From NCBI RefSeq assembly GCF_900103715.1, contig NZ_FNHL01000002.1, positions 248,001 through 312,000 on the forward strand: a stretch of 64,000 nt of DNA, in the 5' to 3' direction. The first letter of the stretch is position 1; the number at the start of each line of letters is the position of its first letter. Made by a program: the position numbers and the translations under genes. Origin of the DNA: Halogranum gelatinilyticum. Its GTDB lineage: Archaea > Halobacteriota > Halobacteria > Halobacteriales > Haloferacaceae. The notes under the pieces were generated by a model. That model saw nothing but the letters and a program-made list of their open reading frames with translations, was not told the origin of the DNA and made no database searches. Shown here in pieces: positions 35,282-43,201 of this stretch.

Positions 35282-35896
35282 ATGAGCGACAACCCAGTCA
35301 CCGCCGACCTGCCCGACAGCCCCTTCCACACCACCGGCACCGACCACATGACCATCTGGGGAAGCAACGAGGAGGACACGGTCGCCTTCTACCGCGACCT
35401 GCTCGGGATGCCGCTCGTGCTCCGCCAGCCGAACCTCGACGACCCCTCCCAGACGCATCTGTTCTTCGACACCGGCGACGGCCGCATCGTGACGTTCTTC
35501 GTCAGCGACGACCGCCCCTCGAACCGCCGCGGCCAGCGCGGTCAGGTCGGCTCGGTCCACCATCTCTGTTTCAGCGTCGACCCCGAGCGCTTCGGCGAGA
35601 TGGTCGAGGCCATCGAGGAGGACGGCCGCGGCTACAACATCTTCGACCGCGGTATCTTCTTCTCGCTGTACACGCAGGACAACAACGGTCTCGTCATCGA
35701 GCTGTCGACGGACAAGTACGACATCCCCGACGAGCGCCGTGGTGAAGTCCTCGCCAAGACCCAGGAGATTCGCGAGGAGGCCGGTGCGGACTACGCGAAG
35801 GACGAGCACATGAAGGCCGCACTCGACGAACTCGGCATGGATTCGACGGCCCACGACCTGCCCGACGCGGCCTCGGGTGTCGGCGGCCTGTCGTAA
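35282..35896 (+). CDS. VOC-family (glyoxalase-fold) protein
   Basis: 204 residues, one VOC pair: TTGTDHMTIWGSNEEDTVAFYRDLLGMPLVLRQ, SVHHLCFSVDPERFGEMVEAI and NNGLVIELSTDKYD, with the H/E metal ligands expected for the fold. The C-terminal 50 residues are a charged helix (RREEAGADYAKDEHMKAAL region). Divergent from the ring-cleaving dioxygenase-like gene across a 112-bp spacer. Chemistry unknown. ATG at 35282; a GTG immediately before it is equally possible. Confidence 0.83.
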   Translation: MSDNPVTADLPDSPFHTTGTDHMTIWGSNEEDTVAFYRDLLGMPLVLRQPNLDDPSQTHLFFDTGDGRIVTFFVSDDRPSNRRGQRGQVGSVHHLCFSVDPERFGEMVEAIEEDGRGYNIFDRGIFFSLYTQDNNGLVIELSTDKYDIPDERRGEVLAKTQEIREEAGADYAKDEHMKAALDELGMDSTAHDLPDAASGVGGLS

Positions 35897-35973
35897 GCCC
35901 CACCAGCCTCACACCGCTCCCGCTCCCGCGAACCCGACGCGCGGCTTTTCTCCCCAGACAGCCTACGACAGTC

Positions 35974-36420
35974 GTGACCACAGCTATCGAAACGACGGTC
36001 GCCGCCTGGCCCGGCGTCGCCGTCGACGACCACCGGTTCGGCGGCCGCGAGTTCACCCTCGCGGGCCGCGAGTTCGGCCATCTCCACGGCAGCCGGCAGG
36101 CCGACATCCCCTTCCCGAAGCGCGTCCGCGACGTCGTCGTCGCCGCGGGCCTCACCTCGAAACACCATCTCTACCCCGACTCGGGCTGGGTGACGAAGTA
36201 TCTCGAGCGCGGCGACGACGAGACCGCCGTCGACCTCCTGCGGCTCAACTATCTCTATCAGGTCGCCGCACTCCAACGGCGCGAGACGGTCGACGAGGCC
36301 ATCGTCGCTATCGACGTCGCCGCGGAACTCGACGCGATGGCCCTGCCCGACGGACTCCGTGAGCTGTTTCCGCTCGACTCGTCTACGGGGTCAGGGTCGG
36401 GCGCGGCCGCGGAAGGGTAG
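35974..36420 (+). CDS. luciferase-like/DUF5519 domain protein
   Basis: 148 residues, GTG start. Motifs FTLAGREFGHLHGSRQADIPFPKRVRDVVVAAG and HHLYPDSGWVTKYL match small proteins annotated as luciferase domain (DUF5519), with conserved His and Gly. Function in archaea is unknown. A Ser/Gly/Ala tail ends the protein. It converges with the alpha/beta hydrolase gene. Confidence 0.72.
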   Translation: MTTAIETTVAAWPGVAVDDHRFGGREFTLAGREFGHLHGSRQADIPFPKRVRDVVVAAGLTSKHHLYPDSGWVTKYLERGDDETAVDLLRLNYLYQVAALQRRETVDEAIVAIDVAAELDAMALPDGLRELFPLDSSTGSGSGAAAEG

Positions 36421-36429
36421 TCCCGCTCC

Positions 36430-37308
36430 TCACTCGGTCGCGTAGCGGTCGAGTACGGGTTCGCGACTCCGGAGCAACGTGCCGAGGTGGTCAGCCTCGG
36501 GGAAGGTCGTCGTCTGGGCCGCCGGCAGTCGCCGTCCGAGCGCCGCCGCGTCGCCGCCGACGTTCGTGTCCGCGCCGCCGTACCACAGTCGGGCGGGACC
36601 GTCGACATCGCCGAGCGAGACGTCCCAGTCGTCGGCGAGGAGCCGCGTCTCCCGCACGAACCCCTGTCGGTGGGTCTCGAGCGCCTCGACGAAGTCCCGT
36701 GCGACGAGGGCGGCGACCTCGTCGGCGACGCTGTCGGGGTCTGCGGCGTACTGCGAGACGACGAGCGACGGCGACGCCCGGGCGGCGACCAACGCCTGTA
36801 CTCGCAGTAGCCCACCCAACAGCCGCGGCGTCGTCGTGGCCAGTCGTTCGAAGAGTCGAACCGGTGCGGGCGTCGTCGTCCGCGCGTCCGGCGGGAGCGC
36901 GCCCGCGACGACGTCGACGGCGGTGACGAGGTCGTCACGTGTCGCCGCGGCCGCCAGCGCGTGCGGGCCGCCACCGGAGAACCCCACGAGTCCGGCCGTG
37001 TCGACGCCCGCGTCGGACAGAACGGCGGCGACGACGTGGCCGGTGTCGGCCAGCGTCCGGTCGGGCCACGGCGGCGACCCGCCGTACCCCGGTCTGTCGG
37101 GCGCGAGCACGCGGACGCCGCGGTCCCGTGCGGCCTCGTGGAACAGCGCGCCGAGCAGTCGCGACCCCGGCGTGCCGTGGAGGAAGACGACCGGGTCGCC
37201 GTCCGGAGCACCGTACTCGGCGTAGGTGACGGCCTGACCGTCGACGACGGCGCGCCCGTCGCACACGTCTGCGGCGTGGGAGTCGAGGGGAGCGTCGGTG
37301 AGAGCCAT
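36430..37308 (-). CDS. alpha/beta hydrolase
   Basis: 292 residues. HGTPGSR oxyanion loop near residue 44, RVLAPDRPGYGGSPPW, nucleophile GFSGGGPHALA near 108 and the C-terminal FPEADHLGTLL carrying the catalytic His. A general esterase, lipase or dehalogenase-like fold; substrate unknown. The ATG at 37308 gives MALTDAPLD; a very long open frame upstream is the antisense of the next gene and is not coding. Confidence 0.85.
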   Translation of the reverse strand: MALTDAPLDSHAADVCDGRAVVDGQAVTYAEYGAPDGDPVVFLHGTPGSRLLGALFHEAARDRGVRVLAPDRPGYGGSPPWPDRTLADTGHVVAAVLSDAGVDTAGLVGFSGGGPHALAAAATRDDLVTAVDVVAGALPPDARTTTPAPVRLFERLATTTPRLLGGLLRVQALVAARASPSLVVSQYAADPDSVADEVAALVARDFVEALETHRQGFVRETRLLADDWDVSLGDVDGPARLWYGGADTNVGGDAAALGRRLPAAQTTTFPEADHLGTLLRSREPVLDRYATE

Positions 37309-37392
37309 CGTCTGTTTCTTCTCGCGCCCGAGTGGAGGCCGTGATGCCGAACTCGTGCGGCTTTTTATATACTTCGTCGGTAGCCACTCGGC

Positions 37393-38046
37393 ATGAAGCG
37401 CGTCGCGTTCCGGGTGAGCTATCCACCGACCGCCGCCCATCCGATTCACCGTCGACTCGCAGACACGGACGAGGTCTCCCGTATGGAACTGCTCGTCTGG
37501 GGACCCACCGCAGAGGTCACGACCCTCTCGTGGTACGATGCCGAGCCGGCGACGGTCCGGGAACTCCTGACGGCCGTCGAGACGGCTGTCGCGTCGAGCA
37601 CCGTCGCCGGCGATGGCGGGACCTACGCCTTCCTCCACCAGTCCGAGTACGAACTCGACGCGGACGTGCTCGACCTCGTCGCTCGCTCCGGTGTCGTCTT
37701 TCTCCCGCCGGTGGTCTTTCTCGACGACGGCGACGCCGTGTTCGAGGCAGTCGGCGAGCAGGCCGAACTGAGCCGGCTCTACGCCGACCTCGGGGATCTG
37801 CTCGACACCCGTATCGAACGTGTCTCGGAGTTCCGCAAGCCGTCGTCGCCGGCGCGGCTCACCGACCGCCAGCAGGCCGCGCTCGCTGCCGCCGAGGCCC
37901 TCGGTTACTACGACGTCCCGCGAACCGGGAGCGTGAGCGACGTCGCCGCCGAACTCGACTGCGCGCGGAGTACGGCCGGCGAACTCCTGCGGAAGGCTGA
38001 GGCAGCCGTCGTGCGGGAACAGCTCCACCGCGGCGGTGAGCGGTGA
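37393..38046 (+). CDS. bat-type HTH regulator (HTH_10)
   Basis: 217 residues. The N-terminal strand pattern (MKRVAFRVSYPP) and the C-terminal helix-turn-helix LTDRQQAALAAAEALGYYDVPRTGSVSDVAAELDC are characteristic of bacterioopsin-activator-type regulators of haloarchaea. The middle portion is a sensor-like domain without a known ligand. It is divergent from the alpha/beta hydrolase gene, with an AT-rich spacer containing TTTTTATATAC near 37360. Confidence 0.85.
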   Translation: MKRVAFRVSYPPTAAHPIHRRLADTDEVSRMELLVWGPTAEVTTLSWYDAEPATVRELLTAVETAVASSTVAGDGGTYAFLHQSEYELDADVLDLVARSGVVFLPPVVFLDDGDAVFEAVGEQAELSRLYADLGDLLDTRIERVSEFRKPSSPARLTDRQQAALAAAEALGYYDVPRTGSVSDVAAELDCARSTAGELLRKAEAAVVREQLHRGGER

Positions 38047-38144
38047 CGCCACAGCCTGCGGACGGTGCGGCGACCGGGCCGACGGTTCTCGCCCGGTGGG
38101 GGCCGGCGTACCGGTTTATCGGCACTCGTGACGTACTCTCGTGT

Positions 38145-38396
38145 ATGGTCCAAACACAGATGGAAGGGGCCACCGTGCCCCGACAGCTCTGGCCGCTCGG
38201 CTTCCTCGGCTTCCTCGCCGCGATGGGCTTTCAGGCGTTCCAGTCGGGCGACCCGCTCTCGCTGTTCTGGTTCGCCTTCGCCGGCTTCTTCTCCTTCTTC
38301 GGCTACCGCTGGGCGTCGCTGAAGTATCTCGGACTGCTCGGGGTCGTCGGCCTACTCGTCGCGGTCCTCGGTGTGCTCGGTATCGTCTCGGTCTGA
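38145..38396 (+). CDS. small membrane protein (DUF3796-like)
   Basis: 83 residues: about three hydrophobic helices rich in Phe and Gly (FLGFLAAMGFQAFQSGDPLSLFWFAFAGFFSFFGYRW, then LGLLGVVGLLVAVLGVLGIV). The pattern resembles DUF3796 proteins. ATG at 38145; the frame is open upstream but not hydrophobic there. Function unknown. Confidence 0.7.
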   Translation: MVQTQMEGATVPRQLWPLGFLGFLAAMGFQAFQSGDPLSLFWFAFAGFFSFFGYRWASLKYLGLLGVVGLLVAVLGVLGIVSV

Positions 38397-38418
38397 ACCG
38401 GAATCACTTCGCCCGCGG

Positions 38419-39138
38419 TCACTCGGGGAACCGAAACGCGAGGCTGTACATCCGGCCGACGTCCTCTGAGCCGATTTCTCGCTGGAGCCGGTCAGCCTCG
38501 GCTGCCAGCGACGCACCGAGGTCGCCCGAGACCTGCGACGCGAACGACCGCGCGACGTTCGCGTGAGCCTCGACGTGCCCCGCGGTCCACGGTACTGGCT
38601 CCAGCAGCGTCCGCTCGCGGTCGAACGTCCAGCCCGCACCGACGGCCGTCCGCCGTACCGACGTGGCGGGGTAGAACGTCAACGCTGACTCGCCGCGCGC
38701 TAGTTCGCTCGCTGCGTTCTCCAGGGCGAAGAGGTCGCGGACGGCCGCTTCGGCGGGAAGCGGGTCGTAGTCGTCGACGACGAGCCGGCAGCCGGGGGCG
38801 GCGACCCGCGTCAGCTCGCTGACGACCGTGTCGAGCGCGGCGGGGGTGAGCACGTTGAGCAGGCCGTGGGCGGTGACGACGTCGACCGAGTCGGCCGCGA
38901 GCGGCAGGGCACGGAGGTCTGATTCGAGGACCGCTGCCCGCCCGGGGTGGTCGTCGGCGACGCGCTCGCGGACGGTCGCGGCGTGGTCGGCGTCGTTGGT
39001 GACGGCGTAGACGCGCTCGGCTCCCGCCGCGAGCAACCCGGCAGTGGTGTTGCCGACGCCCGCACCGGCCTCAAGACAGACCGCACCCTCGACCGGCTGG
39101 TCTGCGAGCGCGGCCGAGACGGTCGTGGGGACGTCCAT
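38419..39138 (-). CDS. SAM-dependent methyltransferase
   Basis: 239 residues, class I: motif I CLEAGAGVGNTTAGLLAAGA near residue 21, AVTNDADHA, ALPLAADSVDVVTAHGLLNVLTP and VDDYDPLP. Substrate unknown. It starts 13 nt after the stop of the aldo/keto reductase gene on the same strand, so the two may be co-transcribed. Confidence 0.82.
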   Translation of the reverse strand: MDVPTTVSAALADQPVEGAVCLEAGAGVGNTTAGLLAAGAERVYAVTNDADHAATVRERVADDHPGRAAVLESDLRALPLAADSVDVVTAHGLLNVLTPAALDTVVSELTRVAAPGCRLVVDDYDPLPAEAAVRDLFALENAASELARGESALTFYPATSVRRTAVGAGWTFDRERTLLEPVPWTAGHVEAHANVARSFASQVSGDLGASLAAEADRLQREIGSEDVGRMYSLAFRFPE

Positions 39139-39151
39139 TTGAGGGAACGAC

Positions 39152-40036
39152 TCAGTGGTGCAGCTGTTCGGGTACGGGGCTGTCGTCGTGCCGAAGCCGC
39201 TCGACGAGCGACCGCTGGGCCTCGTCGGTCATGCCGTCGTACTGGGTCGCGGCGTGCAGCACCATCGACACCAGCTTCGGGTCGCCCATGCTGACGACGC
39301 TCGTCAGTCCTTGCGAAGCCGCGAAGTCGAACCGCTCTGTGATCTCGTCGGGCGTGTCGACCGGTTCGTACCAGTTGGCGTACGGCCGGTCGGCCTCCGG
39401 AAGCTCGTCGGTCGAGGGCCACGGCCCGCGCGCGAAGGCTTTGATTCCCAGCGTGCCGATGCCCTCCTCCGCTGCGCGTTCGAGGACGGCGTCGTAGGCG
39501 TGGTCCTCGTCGTCCTTGCCGACGACGACGGGGTTGAGCGGGAACATCAGGCTGTCGAGGTCGTCGATGCGGTCGATGGCGTCGAGGATGAGCTGGGGGT
39601 TGCCGTGGCTCGTCAGGCCGATGTGGCTGATGGTGCCCTCCGCCTTGGCCTCGCGGATGGTCTCCAGCGCGCCGCCCTCGGCCGTGATGGTGTCCAGTTC
39701 GTGTTCGTACTCCAGGCCGTGAATCTGATAGAGGTCGATGTGGTCGACGCCCAGCCGATTGAGCGACTGGTCCATCTTCCGGCGCGCACCCTCGGCGTCG
39801 CGCTCTTGGGTCTTGCAGCCGAGGAAGATGTCCTCTCGGTGCTGACGGAGTTTCGGGCCGAGTTTCAACTCGGCGTCGCCGTACATCGGGGCGACGTCGA
39901 AGTGGTTGACCCCGCGGTCGAGCATCAACTCGACCATCTGGTTTGCGCCCTCCTGGTCGAGCCAGTTGAGCGCGATTGCCCCGAAGGTCATGATGGTGCT
40001 GTCGTGACCGGTGTCGCCGAGCGGGCGTGTCTGCAT
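39152..40036 (-). CDS. aldo/keto reductase
   Basis: 294 residues. Family features: RPLGDTGHDSTIMTFGAIAL, the catalytic region NHFDVAPMYGDAELKLG (Asp, Tyr), K73-like in LGCKTQER, and IDLYQIHG with the conserved His. NADPH-dependent reduction of aldehydes or ketones; substrate unknown. ATG at 40036 (MQTRPLGDTG) matches the family; an in-frame start 27 nt upstream is rejected. Confidence 0.9.
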   Translation of the reverse strand: MQTRPLGDTGHDSTIMTFGAIALNWLDQEGANQMVELMLDRGVNHFDVAPMYGDAELKLGPKLRQHREDIFLGCKTQERDAEGARRKMDQSLNRLGVDHIDLYQIHGLEYEHELDTITAEGGALETIREAKAEGTISHIGLTSHGNPQLILDAIDRIDDLDSLMFPLNPVVVGKDDEDHAYDAVLERAAEEGIGTLGIKAFARGPWPSTDELPEADRPYANWYEPVDTPDEITERFDFAASQGLTSVVSMGDPKLVSMVLHAATQYDGMTDEAQRSLVERLRHDDSPVPEQLHH

Positions 40037-40251
40037 ATTCGGACACTCACGGTCGGTCCACAAAAGCGTGCGTCTCGGTGGCGGTCTCGCCGGTGCTTGC
40101 TCGTCCCGACGGCGTCGCCGACGATGCGAACGACAGCGTCGCCGACGGACGTCCTGATCGCGTCGCCGACACCGGCGGCTCCCGAGTCGTCCACTACGCC
40201 TGACCGCACCGACACCTCAATCTATTTAGTTGGCCATAGCCAACTTCGCGT

Positions 40252-41019
40252 ATGCGAGAGTTCGCCTTCACCATCGAGTACGAGAAGGGGGCCGACCCCC
40301 TGATGGACGTCTTCATCGACAACCCCGACCTCCACGCGCGGACGATGAACACCCACGTCTCGCCGACGAGTATGTGGCGCATCGACCGGATCGCCGGACC
40401 CGAGACCGCCCTGAAAGAACTCGACGAGATCTACACCGCGCCCGAACACTGCAACGAGTGTATCGGCTCGCGACACTGCCACACCGACTGGGAACACGAG
40501 ATTCTGGAGTCGTCGCCGTCGCGCCGGACGGTCTACACCTACCGACCCTCACCGGGCGACTGTTACTCGATTCCCCAACTCGCCTGTATGTATCTCGGCG
40601 AGGGCTACATCCCGACGGCGGAACGCCGGGAGAACCGCTACGAGTGGCGGATTCTGATGCGCGACGACGGCGACGCGGGCGGGCTCCACGACGCGCTCAG
40701 CGAGGAACTCCGCGACGGACTCTCCCTGAGCTTCCGGCAGATCGGCGGCCCGTCGTACTGGGCCGAAGAGGCCGTCTCGCTGGCGGAGCTGCCGTACGAG
40801 CAGCGCGAGGCAATCGAGACAGCGGTCCGGATGGGCTACTACCAGACGCCCCGCGGGACGTCGATGTCGGAGGTCGCCGACGCGCTCGGTGTGCCGCGCT
40901 CGACGCTCCAGTACCGCCTCCAGCAGGCCGAATCGTGGATCATCGGCAACTTCGTCTCACAGTCGGTCGCCGACATCGGCGAGGACCGCTCGGGGCCTCC
41001 GATGGCGACGGAAGTCTGA
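40252..41019 (+). CDS. bat-type HTH regulator with Cys-rich sensor segment
   Basis: 255 residues: N-terminal MREFAFTIEYEKGADPLMD, a Cys/His cluster CNECIGSRHCHTDW near residues 64-77, and the C-terminal bat-type HTH LPYEQREAIETAVRMGYYQTPRGTSMSEVADALGV. The cysteine cluster suggests redox, metal or Fe-S sensing. It converges with the tfb gene (13-nt gap). Targets unknown. Confidence 0.87.
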   Translation: MREFAFTIEYEKGADPLMDVFIDNPDLHARTMNTHVSPTSMWRIDRIAGPETALKELDEIYTAPEHCNECIGSRHCHTDWEHEILESSPSRRTVYTYRPSPGDCYSIPQLACMYLGEGYIPTAERRENRYEWRILMRDDGDAGGLHDALSEELRDGLSLSFRQIGGPSYWAEEAVSLAELPYEQREAIETAVRMGYYQTPRGTSMSEVADALGVPRSTLQYRLQQAESWIIGNFVSQSVADIGEDRSGPPMATEV

Positions 41020-41032
41020 GAAAGAGGGTTGT

Positions 41033-42043
41033 TTACGCCGCGAGGTTCGCCTTCGCGTCGTCGAGGTCGGCCTGGTCGGCCGCGTCGAACAGTTCGCGGT
41101 AGCGGTTTCTGATGGTGACTTCGCTGATGTCGGTCACGTCGCTGACTGCCGCTTGCGTCAGCTCCTCGTTGGCGAGGAGACCACCGGCGTAGATGGCGGC
41201 CGCGGCGAGACCGACCGGCGATTTCCCGCTGTGGACGCCCTGTTCCTTCGCGTTCTGGAGGAGCACGTGTGCGTAGCTCTCGACGTCGCCGTCGACGTCG
41301 AGGTCGCTGACGAACCGCGGGAGATACTGCTCGGGGTCCGCGGGCTGGACCTCCAGTTTGAGTTCGCGCACGACGTAGCGGTAGGTCCGACTGACCTCGT
41401 CCTTGTCGACGCGCGAGACGCGGCGGACCTCGTCGAGGCTCCGCGGAACGCCCGCCTGTCGGGCGGCCGCGTAGAGCGAGGCGGTGGCGACGCCCTCGAT
41501 GGAGCGGCCGGGGAGGAGGTTCTCGGCGAGTGCGCGGCGGTAGACGACCGAGGCCGTCTCGCGGACGTTCTTCGGCAGACCGAGCGCGCTGCCCATCCGC
41601 TCGATCTCGCCGAGTGCCTGCTTGAGGTTCCGTTCTTTGGAATCCCGCGTGCGGAACCGCTCGTTCCACGTCCGCAGGCGTTGCATCTTCTTCCGCTGGC
41701 GGCCCGACAGCGAGTTGCCGTAGGCGTCTTTGTTCTGCCAGCCGATGTTGGTCGACAGCCCGTCGTCGTGCATCAGTTTCGTCGTCGGCGCGCCCACGCG
41801 GGACTTCGCGTCGCGCTCCGCGCTGTCGAACGCGCGCCACTCCGGCCCGTGGTCGAGCTGGTTCTCGCGGACGACCTCGCCGGTCTCGGGGTCGACCCAC
41901 TCGCCGTGGCGTTCGTCGTAGACGAGATCCTCGTCCGTCGACTGCCGCTCGGCGTCGGCGTCAGCCTGCTGACGCGCGTCCTCCGTCGTCGATTCGGTCT
42001 CGTCGGCTGCGGACCGCAACCGTGCCCGTGTTGCATTCGACAT
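41033..42043 (-). CDS. tfb: transcription initiation factor TFB lacking the zinc ribbon
   Basis: 336 residues. Two cyclin-fold repeats (about 137-215 and 231-320) with the DNA- and TBP-binding core SIEGVATASLYAAARQAG and SPVGLAAAAIYAGGLL, preceded by the linker GPEWRAFDSAERDAKSRVGAP at 66-86. The N-terminal region that normally holds four cysteines of the zinc ribbon is replaced by a Glu/Asp/Gln-rich stretch and YDERHGEWVDPETGEVV. The whole protein has no cysteine. The ribbon recruits RNA polymerase, so this paralogue must do so differently or act as a specialised factor. ATG at 42043. Confidence 0.93.
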   Translation of the reverse strand: MSNATRARLRSAADETESTTEDARQQADADAERQSTDEDLVYDERHGEWVDPETGEVVRENQLDHGPEWRAFDSAERDAKSRVGAPTTKLMHDDGLSTNIGWQNKDAYGNSLSGRQRKKMQRLRTWNERFRTRDSKERNLKQALGEIERMGSALGLPKNVRETASVVYRRALAENLLPGRSIEGVATASLYAAARQAGVPRSLDEVRRVSRVDKDEVSRTYRYVVRELKLEVQPADPEQYLPRFVSDLDVDGDVESYAHVLLQNAKEQGVHSGKSPVGLAAAAIYAGGLLANEELTQAAVSDVTDISEVTIRNRYRELFDAADQADLDDAKANLAA

Positions 42044-42122
42044 TTGAGTACCTCTTCGTAGACGCTCCTCTCTATTGGGTACTCGGTTGGCATATGACGA
42101 ACGGAAGTCGCGTCGCCTGCGC

Positions 42123-42755
42123 TCACTCGGCCGTGACGACGATGTCGTCGAGGTAGTGTGTCGCGTCGGCCTCCCAGACCACCGAGACGCCGACGGCGAG
42201 AAACAGCGACTCCGGCGTCGACTCCGGCTCCCACTCGAAGCTGTACTCGCGCCATCCCTCGGCGAGATGCAACGGTTCCCGAAGCCCGCCGAAGGGTGCC
42301 TCGGGGACCGCCGTCGAGTTCGCCCCTGGGTCGGGGAAGTCCCCCTCCGCGGTCGGTTCGGTCGGCCCGAGGTAGGCGACGAGGTTTCGCAGGGTGTTGA
42401 AACTCTCCGACTCGCTCCACGCCTGCAGCGAGACGCTGAACGACGTTGCCTCGCCGGGGTCGAGTTCCGTCGAGACCCACGCCGTCCCGTCGTCGTGGTC
42501 GCCCTCGGTGAACAGTTCGAGACTCCAGTCGCCCGTCGCCGCCTGCGTCCGGCTCCGTTCGATCTCCCACTCGAAGGCCGACAGCGGCTCCTCCGGTCCG
42601 ATGTGGGCGTGGGAGTCCCAGCTGTCCAGTTCCGACTCGAACCCCTCGCTCAGGAGCGAGTCGCGCGTCGGCGCGCCGACACAGCCCGCGAGGCCACCGA
42701 GTGTCACTACCGCGCCCGACCGAAGGACGTCCCGTCGGCTCCGTCGTCGTGTCAT
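42123..42755 (-). CDS. Tat-exported lipoprotein with a beta-sandwich-like mature domain
   Basis: 210 residues. SRRDVLRSGAVVTLGGLAGC is a twin-arginine signal and lipobox. The mature part (GFESELDSWDSHAHIGPEEP, STELDPGEATSFSVSLQAWS, YLDDIVVTAE) resembles a carbohydrate-binding-like sandwich. No catalytic motif. ATG at 42755 (MTRRRSRRD) is preferred over one seven codons upstream. Confidence 0.72.
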   Translation of the reverse strand: MTRRRSRRDVLRSGAVVTLGGLAGCVGAPTRDSLLSEGFESELDSWDSHAHIGPEEPLSAFEWEIERSRTQAATGDWSLELFTEGDHDDGTAWVSTELDPGEATSFSVSLQAWSESESFNTLRNLVAYLGPTEPTAEGDFPDPGANSTAVPEAPFGGLREPLHLAEGWREYSFEWEPESTPESLFLAVGVSVVWEADATHYLDDIVVTAE

Positions 42756-42842
42756 ACCCCAGTAGTGATTGCCCATGAACCTAACCGTTGGGCCGACATC
42801 GAAGGTCCGCGACTCGCGAGGTATGGGTCGCCCTGCGACCAG

Positions 42843-43082
42843 CTACCAGCGGTGGCCGCCGATGTCGACGACGGCACCACAGTTGGCACACTCCGTCACC
42901 TGGAGTGGGTCCGAGAGCGAATGGTTCGTCACGACGTCGTCGACGTCCGTGGGCGCGCCGCACCGCGTGCAGGTGTGGGCGTGTCTCGATTCCGATTCCG
43001 GTTTCGGTTTCGGTTTCGATGTTGGTCTCTGGTCTCTTGTTTCCCGTGTTGGTCTCTTCTGGCTCGTTCTCTGTGTTGGCAC
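42843..43082 (-). CDS. small zinc-ribbon protein with Lys-Pro/Glu-Ser repeat linker
   Basis: 79 residues. Two C-x-x-C pairs, CTRCG and CANCG, form a zinc ribbon in the C-terminal half, ending DIGGHRW. The N-terminal half is basic with a KPKPKPESES stretch encoded by a 6-bp tandem repeat. The only possible start before the first cysteine is GTG at 43082. Function unknown. Convincing as a gene, but the start and expression are uncertain. Confidence 0.6.
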   Translation of the reverse strand: MPTQRTSQKRPTRETRDQRPTSKPKPKPESESRHAHTCTRCGAPTDVDDVVTNHSLSDPLQVTECANCGAVVDIGGHRW

Positions 43083-43201
43083 TAGTTCTCTACTACGCTA
43101 GTCTCTATCTCACACGATATAGCTGCCTCAAACTGTCTGTCGAACGTCCGCTCCGGCAGAGAAGTAAATCAATCGCGTGCGGGAGGCTAGTTCGGATTCG
43201 G

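Noticed and set aside
37309-38052. N-terminal extension of the alpha/beta hydrolase
   Set aside because: Antisense to a bat-type HTH gene. The hydrolase fold begins at the ATG at 37308.
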